Positions 34,825 through 45,589 of a stretch of DNA of 64,000 nucleotides are shown here, piece by piece. Position numbers and translations under genes: made by a program. Numbering within the stretch: the first letter of the stretch is position 1; each line of letters starts with the position of its first letter. The stretch comes from Plenodomus lindquistii (taxonomy: Eukaryota; Ascomycota; Dothideomycetes; Pleosporales; Leptosphaeriaceae). Where the stretch lies: contig JANUWI010000009.1 in NCBI GenBank assembly GCA_025504975.1, positions 682,001 through 746,000 of the forward strand, read 5' to 3'. Under the pieces are notes generated by a model. It saw nothing but the letters and a program-made list of their open reading frames with translations, searched no databases and was not told the DNA's origin.

Positions 34825-36194
34825 ATGTCTCTCTCGAAAGACATTCCAACCCCCGACAATGGCTTCTATGTTGTCGTCACGGGCGCGAACAGGTACTCGC
34901 ATTCCGCCATGTCTCGGCCGCTCGTTCTCGTTGACTCTCTTGTAGTGGACTGGGCCTTGCCATTGGGACTCGCCTGATCGACGAGTTCTTGCAGACGCGC
35001 CCCCAATCCGAGTCGCTGGTCCTCATCATCACTACACGGGATCAGCGCAAAGGCGACGCAACAATCGCGACTCTGCAACAACACTTGCGCAAGGTCATCA
35101 GCAGCCATGAACGCCTGCTTCCGGGCATCTCGCAGGTGCTGCAGAGACGCGTGTACTTTCGCCAGGAGCGATTGGACTTGCTGAGCCTCGTCTCGGTACA
35201 GAGGCTGTGCAAGAAGCTTCGGGACACAACACCAAAGCTGGATGTAGTTGTCTGCAACGCCGGCATTGGCGGCTGGACGGGCATCAACTGGCCACTTGCC
35301 ATCTGGAGCATTCTCACCAGCTGGAAAAACGCCGTGTCATGGCCTACATACAAGCTTGCAGGCGTAGGATGGGTTGCCAAGCCGCAGATACCAGCAGAGA
35401 AGAGGGTCGACGAACCTCCGCTGGGCGAGGTCTTCTGCGCCAACTTTTTCGGGCATTATCTTTTGGGGCATTACCTAGCACCTCTCCTTGCGAAGCATCC
35501 AAGAAGTGAGCAGACGAGAGGGAGGCTCGTATGGGTCAGCAGCCTGGAAGCTTACGACCACATGTTTGATATCAATGACATGCAAGGGCTTGCCTCGGAA
35601 GTGCCGTACGAATCATCGAAGCGACTGACCGACCTCATGGCCATCACCTCGACCCTGTCCCCTACCGCCGACATGGTAACGCAATATCTCGACCACGTGC
35701 AAGACGCAGAGAAAACTACTACTCCGAGAATCTACACGAGCCATCCTGGCATATGCGGGACCTCAATCATCGCCCTCCCCCTTATCCTCGAATACCTCAT
35801 GTTCACCTCCTTCTATATTGCTCGTTGGCTTGGTAGCCAATGGCATCCCGTCACCGCTGCCAAGGGAGCGACTGCCATGGTCTGGCTGACTCTCGCAAAG
35901 CAGAGCACACTCGACGCGATGGAGGAGAAGGAAGGCGTGGGCAAATGGGGTAGTGCTACTGACTTTTGGGGACAGGAGCGCGTGGAGCGCACCGAAGTGG
36001 CGGGGTGGGGTTGGGGAGGCAAACTCGGTGAGACGAGGAAAAAAGGCCGTGATCCGTACGCGCAAGACCTAACAAGAGAGAGCCAAGAAAGATTTCTGGA
36101 TACTGGGCGGCGGTGCTGGGTTGAAATGGAAAAGTTGCGGACCGAGTGGGAAGAGCGGTTACGTGTTGCTGGGATTGCGGTTGAGATGGAGTAG
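34825..36194 (+). CDS. erg27: 3-ketosteroid reductase (ergosterol biosynthesis)
   Basis: Two exons, 34825-34892 and 34946-36194, with a 53-bp intron that splits the cofactor motif; joining them restores TGANSGLG (residues 19-26), the NADPH-binding motif of short-chain dehydrogenases. The product is 438 aa. The NAG motif (VVCNAG), catalytic Ser (VSS near 221) and Y244-x3-K248 (YESSK) are all present. The overall layout, including the long insertion after the NAG motif and the ILEYLMFTSFYIARWLGS membrane-associating segment, fits Erg27. That enzyme reduces the 3-keto intermediate in sterol C-4 demethylation at the ER, together with Erg25, Erg26 and Erg28. An in-frame upstream ATG at 34792 would add 11 residues; 34825 was preferred because MSLSKDIP is directly followed by the fold. 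No sterol-response element was recognised upstream. Confidence 0.92.
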
Positions 36195-37866
36195 TCAAAG
36201 TCGTGGCATATGCACGACTTTAATGTCATACCGTATCTGATTGACCGATGCACGTGCATACGGAGCAAGTCAAGACTGATAACGGCCATCGTCGGATCTC
36301 TGGTATGCAAAGGAGAAAAATACTCTAGCTCAAGATCCCAATTCTCGGAGAAAGGACATTTCACGGACAAGCCGAAGACATGTTTTTGCCAAGCGATGCA
36401 TCGGACATTCCGTCTCCGCGCTTCTTTCCGATAAAGGCCCGCTATGCTGCCCGATGTCTTTTCCTATACGCAGCGTGGTATCACCTGAGAGTCTGAGACG
36501 GAAGGTCCCGAGCATGCCAAGCGATACAGTACAAGCGATACAAGGTCGGACAAAGGGTCGAGACTCGAGACTCACGACAGATTTTCGTGGGGTGCATGCA
36601 CGCTTCATGCCCCGCGTTTCGAGCACGCGCATGAGGCTGGACGGAATGATGCCGCACTGGGCCATTGATGTACCGAACATTCAGTTGGATCTAGGGGAGC
36701 CGGATATAAGGCTAAGATTTGGGCCAGTATCAGGTAGGGAATAACACAAGCCGCTATACGGCAAATGTAAAACATCATCTTACATACATGCTGAAGATGC
36801 AATAAGCTCAAACTCTGCGAATAGACTAAGAGTTACTACAGGTAGCACTATATTTCTTCCCTACGTCTCATGCCTTGCTTGGGTGGTCATTCCCGTCCAG
36901 CGAGGATCCTGGGGACCAAGGTATTGTATCTGGAGATGATCGTCAAGGCATTGCACCCATGGATTCTCGTACTGTATATTGCTTTTGCTGTCTCTGAGCG
37001 GCAGGGGGTGGAGCGCTTGGGCTTCGGCCATGACAACGCCTCCACGGTCTCGCTCGCTTCGTTCGCGGATCTTGCTGACGAGGTAGGGTGCCCGCCTGCA
37101 GCAGGCCCCAGAAGTCACACTTCAAGACAACGGGACAGCTTCGTCGACATCAGCCCAACACGTGTCTGGCCAATCCAAATGGTCGACCGCTTTCCTGGGA
37201 CGCGTCGGCAGCTGTCCCGCCCTGCCCCTTTGACGCTTGTCTATTCTAGGGCAGGCTTGCCTCTGGCGGGACCCACAGCTGCTGCCCGACCCGAGCATGC
37301 AGGTGCGTCGTCGTCCCCTTTGCTTTTGCGACTTCCTCGTGCTGCTCAGTCCTGCACCTTCGCACAGAGTGATTGCTCTGTAGCATTGACGCCGTGGTCC
37401 AAGTCTGTGCAGTCTCGTCGTGACCGCTCGGTACAGTCATAGCCCAGGAAGAAACATGGTGCACTCCTGAGCACTGCTGCTGCGACGCGACGCGACATCT
37501 GGTCTCCATTCACCGCCTGCCCACCACCTGCAGGATACGCACGTGAGCGCAGATGCAGTTTGATCGTAGTGCGCAAGACATGGCCCCAAAACCCGATCCC
37601 CTCTCGAGCGATTTTCCACCCGTTTTCGCGCGCTTCGCCTACAATCACGCTCTGGACTGAAAGGACCATCCAACTACGTCTGCCTGCACAGTGTGCGGTT
37701 GCACAGACAAGAATCACAACCCCATTGTCGCATGGCGCAAACCTCCCCGAGCGAACAAAGGACGTCCCACTGTGCATCTCAAAAGAGCAACTTGGCAGTC
37801 TTGCCTCATAATACCACCTTGTGCTGTCCCTGCCAGTAATCGCCTCCATCGTACCACCATAAAATA
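36195..37866. other. Intergenic region upstream of the coiled-coil gene
   Basis: This is a 1.67-kb spacer. A 190-codon plus-strand frame (36870-37442) is open but low in complexity and Arg/Ser/Pro-rich, and it is not credible as a gene. The part from 37000 onwards is GC-rich and likely contains the promoter and leader of the next gene. No RNA gene was seen. Confidence 0.45.
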
Positions 37867-39843
37867 ATGTCCAACTTATCATCTACACTCGGCTCTTCAC
37901 GGGGCTCGCCCCAGCGGCCACAGACGCCAGATCAGCGGTCGGCGCTCGCCCGAACTGGCTCTACCGTGGTTCCTAAATCCGAGTACCTGCGAAATGCGCT
38001 GGAGGCACGCAGAGCACAAAACACACCCACACCATCTCTCGAGATCCGGCCTCCACCCCCACCCATTCCGCAAACCACTACAACACAGACTCCAGACTCA
38101 TCACCCGATGCTTTTGCCGAATTCGCCCTCACCGAGGAACAAACTGCGCCCGAATCTCCCATACGCCGACGCCGACCCAGCGAAGCTGGGCCCCCACGCT
38201 CGAGAACCAATCGCGAACTGACTATTGAGATCGAGAAGCTCAAGGACTCTCTCATGACGTCAAACATGCGAGTCGAGCTGCTGAAGAAGAGCAACTCTGA
38301 GCTGCAACACAACATGACCAAGGCGAAAGAACGAATTGAAAAGTTGGAGCCGCTAGAGGAGGACAACTATGAGCTTCAGCTGGAAAATGGTCACCTAAAG
38401 ACCAAGCTCGAGCATGTTGAAGAAGAGATTGAGCGCCTCGCGGACGCCAACGACGCCATCCGTAAAATCAACGGGGAGCTCACCAAGTCCAACGAGCAGC
38501 TCAGCGCTCTATCAAAGCAGAACGCGGATCTATGGCAGAGTCAGGAATCTGCACTTGACGAAGCTGTTATGTACATCATCAAGTTAGAGGAAGACAAGAC
38601 CATCCTTAGTACCGAGCTTGAATCTCTGAAGGACCGCGTAAGCGCCCTGGAATCCGCTTCTCCTGCGAGCACGCTCGTCGACGGCGCGTCTCGATATCCC
38701 TCGCGTGTCTTCAGTGTGGACGAGTCACGGCCTTCTACGAGCCATTTTGACTCTGACTACTACAGTCAGCCAGACTCGCCCCGTGTCAAACCTGACACCG
38801 CATCGACCATCTCCTTCACACCGTCCGAGCGGTCCAGGAAATTCCTCGACTTGACGGAAGACCGTCGGAAGTCTGCACGAGATCTCGCGAAGCGTATGTC
38901 GGCAGCATCTCTTACGGCTTTGACAATTAGGTCGCCCTCTCCAGCACCTGCGGTCCCGCAGATTCCGGTTGCATTTCGAGAAAAGCCACAGCCCGTATCA
39001 CGTCCTACTGTAGATGTCCCATCAGTGGGCAATCCGACAGTGCCTGGAAGGTACCGTGAAGGGCGACATGCTGTGCCTCAGGATCTCGTCGATGAAGCAT
39101 TGAGATCCCCCACACTCCCAGAAGCCAAGCCACAGCGAAGTGCAATACCACATGCTGATGGCTTACGCGGCCTGTACCGTCCCGATAGACCTACTCGTAG
39201 CAAGACTTCCCATGACTCCCCATCTAGGTCTGGCAAGCCTATCAGCCCAACAAAAGTCGGTAGTGCCGCCAACCGCCAATCTTCCGTCGCGGAAACTTCG
39301 CCGCGAGTACCTTCACGCGCAAGCAGCAAGCATGCAAACACGAACAGTTCTGGCGAGCAGCTCCCACGTCATGTGCATCATCATGTACAGTCCATTAATG
39401 ACATGCGTGGCTCGAGCGACAACGCTGGTGTCGAGAAACAGCACGTTCCTCCGCCGCGTGCACCTACCGCACCTCCTCCATCAAATCCTACCATGTCTAC
39501 GATGGATTTGACCTCTGAATACGACCCGCTGGAGGATAGAGACCGCTGGTGGCGGGGTGTTGAACAGATCACAAGCTCTCCCATCACATCACAACCTCGC
39601 ACTCCTTTAGACATACCAGCACACGCACACGATTCCTCGCCAATGATCACAACTGCCACCGCCCATCGCAGACGGCATAGAAAGGCTCCCTCGCTTGGGG
39701 TTGTCAACGAGAGGCAGACCAGGACCACACCAAGCACGCCAAAGGATGAGCGCGACTTCCTGTTCAACCCGCGCGAGAATGTGGAGACATTCATGCGTAA
39801 AGCGAAGAACAAGATAACTAGTAGCAGTCAAAGGCAGGCTTGA
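37867..39843 (+). CDS. Coiled-coil protein of unknown function, fungal-type
   Basis: The product is 658 aa, single exon. Residues 1-115 are disordered (Pro/Thr/Ser-rich, with a run of prolines near 60). Residues about 115-275 form a strong coiled coil with regular heptads (ELTIEIEKLKDSLM, ELLKKSNSELQHNM, QLENGHLKTKLEHVEEEIERL, VMYIIKLEEDKTIL). The remaining 380 residues are Ser/Pro/Arg-rich and probably disordered, with many SP/TP sites that could be kinase targets. The short C-terminal segment (FLFNPRENVETFMRKAKNK) looks ordered and may be a conserved binding motif. I do not recognise the family; a scaffold at the cytoskeleton, spindle pole or cell cortex would fit the architecture but is only a guess. 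The ATG at 37867 is the first true ATG of the frame. Confidence 0.8.
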   Translation: MSNLSSTLGSSRGSPQRPQTPDQRSALARTGSTVVPKSEYLRNALEARRAQNTPTPSLEIRPPPPPIPQTTTTQTPDSSPDAFAEFALTEEQTAPESPIRRRRPSEAGPPRSRTNRELTIEIEKLKDSLMTSNMRVELLKKSNSELQHNMTKAKERIEKLEPLEEDNYELQLENGHLKTKLEHVEEEIERLADANDAIRKINGELTKSNEQLSALSKQNADLWQSQESALDEAVMYIIKLEEDKTILSTELESLKDRVSALESASPASTLVDGASRYPSRVFSVDESRPSTSHFDSDYYSQPDSPRVKPDTASTISFTPSERSRKFLDLTEDRRKSARDLAKRMSAASLTALTIRSPSPAPAVPQIPVAFREKPQPVSRPTVDVPSVGNPTVPGRYREGRHAVPQDLVDEALRSPTLPEAKPQRSAIPHADGLRGLYRPDRPTRSKTSHDSPSRSGKPISPTKVGSAANRQSSVAETSPRVPSRASSKHANTNSSGEQLPRHVHHHVQSINDMRGSSDNAGVEKQHVPPPRAPTAPPPSNPTMSTMDLTSEYDPLEDRDRWWRGVEQITSSPITSQPRTPLDIPAHAHDSSPMITTATAHRRRHRKAPSLGVVNERQTRTTPSTPKDERDFLFNPRENVETFMRKAKNKITSSSQRQA

Positions 39844-40270
39844 GGCGAACTCTTCTGAACATTGTATTTCAACCCTTTCTCCTTGTACATACTGTAAGGC
39901 TTTTCGCGCATTCCCGCACCGGCGTTTACTTGGGCATTCCGCAAGGAAATCATCACGAATACCACCAGACTTTGGGAGGCTTTTTGGCTAGATCAGGAAT
40001 TTTGGCCATGGACGCCATCTCGCTAGCAGCAACTGTAGTATTAATAAACTCAAGAAATCAATCATCTCCGTACGCGAAGCTGATGTCCATGTTGGGTGTT
40101 TGTGGGTGGTGACCTAAGTTACGCCACACGTGACCCTGTCAATCGCAACTGTGGCACTTCCGTTCTTAGCTCCGCCCCCAGCAACTGCACAGCCAAACCA
40201 TCGCCATTTGTACACTATTGCCGAGTCATATAATGTTTGCTCGGATCCTCTCTTTCCTCTCACCAACGCG
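39844..40270. other. Intergenic region
   Basis: This is a 427-bp spacer between two co-directional genes. It should hold the 3' end of the coiled-coil gene and the promoter of the Dsc2-like gene. Nothing else was seen. Confidence 0.5.
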
Positions 40271-41319
40271 ATGATTTCTTCTGGCTTTACGAATGCGCCC
40301 GTCTCGCAATTCCTGGTCTTCTCGACGGTCATTGGAGCGCTGCTGGCGACGGTGACGGATACGCGGTATTACCTGCACATTCAAGTGGTGCCGCATATTT
40401 GGAGTTATGGGCAGTTTTGGAGGTTTCTGGCGTGGCAGGTACGTGGTCTTGGTGTGAGGCTCAAGGGAAGAGGAGTGTTTGTGCAGGGGCCGAGGCATGA
40501 GGCATGATGGGGATATATGGCAATATGATAGGCACTAATATTTCTCTGGGTACAGACATGCTTTACAAACTCGACAGAAGTTCTCTTTGCCGTCTTGACA
40601 TTCTACCAACTCAGAGTCATTGAGAGATTATGGGGGAGTCGCAAGTTTGCTGTAAGTCCTCCTCGATCTCCCATCCCTGCGACCGCTCATACATCTTGCA
40701 GTCCTTCCTCCTAGCCACTCTCCCATACACGACACTCCTCCCACCGCTCATCCTGACTTTCGTCCTCCGCCCCCTTACATTCGGCCAAATAAACTACCTC
40801 CCCGCGGGCCCCACATCCATCCTCTTCGCCCTCCTCGCAAACTACTACGCCGCAATCCCATATACATACCGCTATAAAATCTCTCCCTGGGCAGCTTCGG
40901 AATCAACATCGCAATCATCGTCTACCCCACAATCAAACACACAAGCGGCATCGCGCCTCTGGCAACGCAGCCTTACCTTGACTTCCAAGTCGCTCTCATA
41001 CCTTCCCCCGCTACAACTCGCCCTCTCGCAATTTCCAGGCTCGCTACTTGCAGCGGCTGTGGGATGGGCAGTCGGAACAGCATATCGACGGGATTTGCTA
41101 CCGGGCGCGGCGCGTTGGCGGGTACCCGGGTGGGTAGTCGGTGAGGAGAAGAAGAAAGAATTTGAAGGGCTGAGGGCGCGGTTAGATGCAGAGAGGGAGA
41201 GGGATGGAGGCGCAAGTGGGCTGGCGACGGGGATTCTGGCGGGAGAGACGGGGGGTGCAACGAGACAGAGACGGACGCTGGGGGACATGGTTGCCGAGCA
41301 GTTCAGGGGACGGGGTTAG
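40271..41319 (+). CDS. dsc2: Dsc2-like rhomboid pseudoprotease subunit of the Golgi Dsc E3 ligase
   Basis: Three exons: 40271-40438, 40556-40651, 40702-41319 (introns 117 and 50 bp), giving 293 aa. The N-terminal half has the rhomboid/derlin-like membrane core: GFTNAPVSQFLVF, then DTRYYLHIQVVPHIWSYGQFWRFLAWQTCFTNSTEVLF, LRVIERLWGSRKFASF and LPYTTLLPPLIL, with five to six hydrophobic segments. The ALSQFPGSLLAAAVGWAVG and WRVPGWVVGEE blocks after a polar loop also match fungal Dsc2 as I remember it. In S. pombe and Aspergillus the Dsc complex ubiquitinates Golgi membrane substrates, including the SREBP precursor. There is no visible catalytic Ser-His pair, consistent with a pseudoprotease. The C-terminus (RRTLGDMVAEQFRGRG) shows no obvious UBA domain, unlike fission-yeast Dsc2. 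Start ATG at 40271 is the first ATG of the frame. Confidence 0.8.
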
Positions 41320-41697
41320 GTGGGCTTGCGAAGTGGGAAGGGATGAGTGTTGGGTTACATGTACATTTTCGAGCGCGACACGGAAGCGTGTACTGGATGC
41401 ATTTGGTATATATCACGTATCTGCATATCCTAACGCGCTGTCACGTGCTACCCCACATACACCCCGACATTTACTCTAGCGCCCAACCCATCTCATCTCC
41501 AGACGTCATGAGAACACGCCCAAATCACAACCACCAGGATCCATTGCTCTCTGCGACCAACTCGCACGTAGTCAACAAGCAACAACACACCCATTCACCC
41601 CAGTTCTCACACACTACATCCTCACACTTGTCGCATACATACACGTCCTGGAACCCCCCAATTGCCCCAAAAGAAACAAACGCAAAAGAAAAAGAAA
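41320..41697. other. Intergenic region
   Basis: This is a 378-bp spacer between co-directional genes. The last 60 bp are A-rich, giving a leader with repeated AAAGAA just before the 2EXR start codon. No other feature was seen. Confidence 0.5.
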
Positions 41698-42681
41698 ATG
41701 TCCCTATCCCTCCTACCCAAAGAACTCCGCCTCCAAATCTACACCCTCGCCTACCTCTCCTCCCCACCCCGCCCCGTCGCCCTCGCCACCCTCCCCCACG
41801 ACACCTCCCACAGCGACTCCATCTTCTGTCCGCGCTACAGTCCCAGTCCTCCACCAGCCCTGGTAAACACCTGTGCCGAATCGCGGCGAGAAATTGATTT
41901 CCAGGCGCGGCGCCGCGGACACATTTTACGGCTTCCCAGTGGATGTTCTACGCCGTCTGGGGACGGAAAAGAGACACTACAGCAACAAGGACTCCAAGGT
42001 CCAAAATTTTACTTTAGGATGGAGGAGGATATATTGTATATACCGCTTGAAGAAGAAGGAGTAATAGTAAAAGGAAAAGAAAAAGAAAAAGAAAAAGAAA
42101 AAGGAGTAGCAAGCCACGCAGACGACTCCCCAGAAAACGGAATCCTAGCGCATTTCCTGCACGCCACTCCTTCTCTTTTCCCTTCTTCCCATCTTCCCCA
42201 TCCTACCCTCCCTTCCAACATCCCTTCCTTGAATCCTCCACCCACCCACCTCCGCAAACTCTCCGTTTCAAAAATAATCCCCCACGGTTTCCGCGACGGC
42301 TCCCTATCCAACATCCTGCGTCTCTTCCCGCACATAACTCATCTTATCATGATGGTGCCGGATGCGGTGTTTGCAGACAGGACGGGGAAGCAGAAGGAGG
42401 TTTTTGTGCGGGCTGGAGCGAGGATTGTGAGTTTGTATAAGTTGGATTTGATGGTGGGGGCGAGGAGGGAGGGGAGGGAGTGGAGGGTTAGGGCTTTTGA
42501 GGTAGATTTTGGGAGGGAGAGGGGGAGGAAGAGGAGGAGGGTGGTGGGGGATGGGGGGGAGGGAGAGGGAGAGGGGGGAGAATGGGGGTTGGATTTTGTG
42601 GATAGGGAGGTGTGGAGGGAGTGGAGTGATGGTGGGGATGAGTGGGCTACTCTGGATGGGAGGGTTGATCCGTTTTGGTAG
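41698..42681 (+). CDS. 2EXR-domain protein
   Basis: The product is 327 aa, single exon. It opens with LLPKELRLQIYTLAYLSSPPRPV, then PALVNTCAESRREID, the two conserved blocks of the fungal 2EXR family (an F-box-like N-terminal motif followed by a cysteine-containing helix). The family is abundant in Pezizomycotina and its function is unknown; a role as an adaptor is only a guess. Residues about 123-138 are an alternating Lys-Glu tract encoded by a GAAAAA repeat. The C-terminal 100 residues are Arg/Gly/Glu-rich. Base composition is unusual: the first two thirds of the coding strand are strongly C-rich and the last third is almost pure purine with long G runs. The ATG at 41698 is the first true ATG and leads directly into the domain. 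Confidence 0.8.
   Translation: MSLSLLPKELRLQIYTLAYLSSPPRPVALATLPHDTSHSDSIFCPRYSPSPPPALVNTCAESRREIDFQARRRGHILRLPSGCSTPSGDGKETLQQQGLQGPKFYFRMEEDILYIPLEEEGVIVKGKEKEKEKEKGVASHADDSPENGILAHFLHATPSLFPSSHLPHPTLPSNIPSLNPPPTHLRKLSVSKIIPHGFRDGSLSNILRLFPHITHLIMMVPDAVFADRTGKQKEVFVRAGARIVSLYKLDLMVGARREGREWRVRAFEVDFGRERGRKRRRVVGDGGEGEGEGGEWGLDFVDREVWREWSDGGDEWATLDGRVDPFW
42070..42104 (+). repeat. GAAAAA microsatellite coding for a Lys-Glu tract
   Basis: Five to six near-perfect copies of the hexamer GAAAAA/AAAGAA lie inside the 2EXR gene and encode alternating Lys and Glu. The period of six keeps the reading frame, so length changes would be tolerated. Confidence 0.8.
42546..42588 (+). other. Potential G-quadruplex in the coding strand of the 2EXR gene
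   Basis: Six runs of three to seven G separated by one to five bases lie within 43 bp on the sense strand, easily meeting the G3+N1-7 pattern. The mRNA would carry the same G tracts near its 3' end. Folding is predicted from pattern only. Confidence 0.6.
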
Positions 42682-42798
42682 GGTTTACTTCACTTTTGAC
42701 TATGATTTCGTTGGATGGATGGAGTGTGTTGCAGCACCACTTTGCATGCGTATTTTGTCGTTAGTCATGTACATTCATGCCCGTCCTAGTCTACAGAG

Positions 42799-44935
42799 TT
42801 ATTTAGCGTCAGACTGCACACCCGGTCCGACCTCCTTGATCCTTCCCTCCAATCGTGGCGCAATGGCTTTCGTCCAATTGACCTGGAACTCCCCGCCTCC
42901 GAGCTCGTCGCACGGGTCCGAAGCGCCCTTGAGTCCAGCAAGGCGCCGCCATTTCCTGGTGACCTTGCGAAGAACCTCCAGTTCGCGCTCATTGAATTGG
43001 ATTGGTACTCTGGAATCGTACATCGGACCATCGTCTTCATCTTCGTCGACATCAGGGTCCTCGCTCTCACTCGTTTCCCCAGTGTTGTCTCTCTTGTTCA
43101 GGTCCGCGACCTTTGCGATATTCGGGTGTCGTGGTGGTGCGCGGTCGGCTGTGGGAGAGGTAGGTGAGGGCTCGTGGAAGGTGTGTTGGTGATTTTTCTG
43201 CAGGTTGGTCTGGATGGAGAGAAACTTGGTGTTCATGGACTTGCCCCAGCGTTTCCATTTCCCCATGACTTTCAAAGACATGAAGTATTGTCGGAGTATG
43301 GTGGAGATGAGGACGCCGTTTTCTTCCGAGACAATCTCTTTGGCGACGCCGCCTTCTTCTTCTATTAGAAAGGACGTGTAACCATCTATCAAGAACGTTA
43401 GTCGTGCAACGGTAATGCTCGAACATGCTATTGAAGCATACCTTTTCCGCGACCCATGTACCCTCGGGTGGCAAGTACAAATTCCTTCTGGTCGTCCAGT
43501 GGTTCCTCTCCTACTGTGACGTGCTGTATTCTCTGCATAGGTGGCCTGGAGTAATCCACCTCAAATGTGATGTTCGATACCTGAGGGAAGCGTCCTTCCA
43601 GTGCAGGATAATTGCTCACACCATTTTCCAACGCCTCTCGTAGCGCCTTGCCAGTGACCTTTAGTACTACGACAGGGTCCTCGAAGGGAAAGCAATTGAC
43701 GACATCTTTGAGTTTCAATAGCCCTGGTGGGTATATTTGATCGCCACGTATCGTACCTGCCGCCATGATGCAGCAATCAGCTGAGTAGTAGTACCGCATG
43801 AGGTCGCACACAAAGTTGCCAATATTTGACTCCCTCGTCCGCACGGTAGTGAATCTGGCGTCGAGCGGTGCAGCAGTGTATCCAACCGGCTTGTCTAAGC
43901 GCTTCCTGATTTCTCGTGTCTGTTCCTCGACCAATTCCATGGCTTGCGGATCCTGTGGTATACTCCCAACAACGTCACGTCTGATGATCTTGAAGTCCCA
44001 GCCCTTGCCTTCTGGTTTCCTCCATGCCTCGATGTGCGAAAGTTGTTTGAAGTCGGTCCCAGAGCGCAGTACTTGCGTACCATTAATCAAACTATACGAG
44101 TAGTAATGATCATGTCCACCAAGGATGATGTCAATGTAATCACCACCCACTTGTTTCGCCAGCTTGTTGTCGTTTGGCTCTCTCTGGTGCGAGACGCATA
44201 CGATGATGTCTGCACCCTGCTCCTTCAAGCCAGGTATAAGCTCCTTTGCCGTTGCTGAAGCACTCTTGTATATAATGTCCGGGGGTAGAGCGTTGATTGT
44301 GTCTAGCCACTCTCGCTCGGCGAGTCCGATGACACCAACTTTGAGGCCGTTCGATGCAGTGAGCATCACCGTCTTCTTCGCGTTTCCTAAAGGTACGCCG
44401 TCGCCGAGGGCAGGATCGTGAACGTTCGCAAGTAGCCATGGAAACTTGCATTTTCCTGTGAGGTAGCGGTATTGCCGTACACCAAAGTCGAGGTCATGGT
44501 TCTGTCTCGAATGTTAGCTGATGTTGGACTTTTGGTGGCAACATGACTTACTCCGACGCAAGACACATCAGTGCCAATGTTATTCAGCACGGGGACCATG
44601 TGGCTTCCTAATCACCATGTAAGCACATGCGCCTCTTCCACTCAAGTCATGGCTTGCCAACCTTTAGTAATGCTGCTCTCGATGCTGGGGTTGAAGGCAT
44701 CACCAGAAAAGAACGTGAGGAGCTTTGTCTGGTCCTTGAATCTCTCATCGTCCCTGTAGTAATTCACAAGAGTCTGAAACCTCGCGTAGCCACCAACTGG
44801 CTCGCGTGATCCGGCCTCGACATGGTAAACATCGTTGTAGTGTAAGAATCGCAAATCTGGTGGCGTGTTTGGCGCCCCGCCTTGTGGCTCGCAGATGAGC
44901 TGTTCTTCTGCTGATGGGATTTCTGTAGACGCCAT
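42799..44935 (-). CDS. 5'-nucleotidase-family metallophosphoesterase
   Basis: Four exons on the minus strand: 44935-44662, 44607-44552, 44501-43442 and 43385-42799, giving 658 aa. Metal-binding motifs of the calcineurin-like fold appear in order: HYNDVYH (residues 32-38), SGDAFNP (77-83), GNHDLDFG (110-117, assembled across intron 2) and GGHDH (238-242). A 5'-nucleotidase C-terminal domain follows (about 315-480; ESNIGNFVCDLMRYYY, then GTIRGDQIYPPG). The last 150 residues, after DGYTSFLIEEEGG, are a fungal extension with an acidic patch. No signal peptide is visible, so it is probably cytosolic, unlike secreted UshA-type enzymes. It likely hydrolyses a nucleotide or other phosphomonoester; the substrate is unknown. 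Intron 1 has a weak donor (GTTGGC) but it is the only choice that restores the frame. Confidence 0.9.
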
Positions 44936-45589
44936 AGTGAAGCCTTTGGCAGAATGAACGCTGGTATCGAAAATTGACAAGTTTGGCAGCCAGCTGCAGT
45001 CGTGTCGCGCGTTGGGAGCGGTGAAGGTTCACCTGCACTTGACAGCTAGAGTACATGGATCTCAGGGTCCAGCGCATACCCTGGGGTAGCTAAGTCACGG
45101 CAGGAGCCAATCGTCATTGAGCATTTACATGGCAGCTGCAGGGGCGGAATTCACCCACCAACACCATCTGTGAGATCCCACGTCGCTTCAAAGCAACTGT
45201 TCATTGATGCAATGACTAAGCGCTCATCGCACTGTGGTGGCGAGAAAAGATGAAGATGAGTCGATGCGCTAACTCCCGCGAGACGCAGCCATATAACCAA
45301 GGATATCGAGTGCGCAGGTCGCTCAGGCGCACCATTTGATAGGGCGCCGAAATGCCGCCCAGGAATGGCTCAGTAATGCCGCACACCATAATCAGAAGTC
45401 TTCGCGCCGTACCCAGAATCCCAATGCGCCGCAAAATTCGCAAATCCAAAAAGCAGCCCGGGAGAAGCCTCAGAGAGCATTCCATCCATCCCAAAGATTT
45501 AGCCTAGCCTTGCCCTTCCCCATAGGACCTGACCTAGACCCAGCACCCGCTGGACCCGTCCTGGAACGCCTTGAACTCCTTCCTAATTC
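44936..45589. other. Intergenic region upstream of the 5'-nucleotidase gene
   Basis: This is 654 bp between the 3' end of the ING gene (minus) and the start of the nucleotidase gene (minus), so it holds a 3' end and a promoter. No gene or clear motif was recognised. Confidence 0.5.

Noticed and set aside
36870..37442. 190-codon plus-strand ORF
   Set aside because: Arg/Ser/Pro-rich with no homology signal; it lies in the GC-rich promoter area of the coiled-coil gene.
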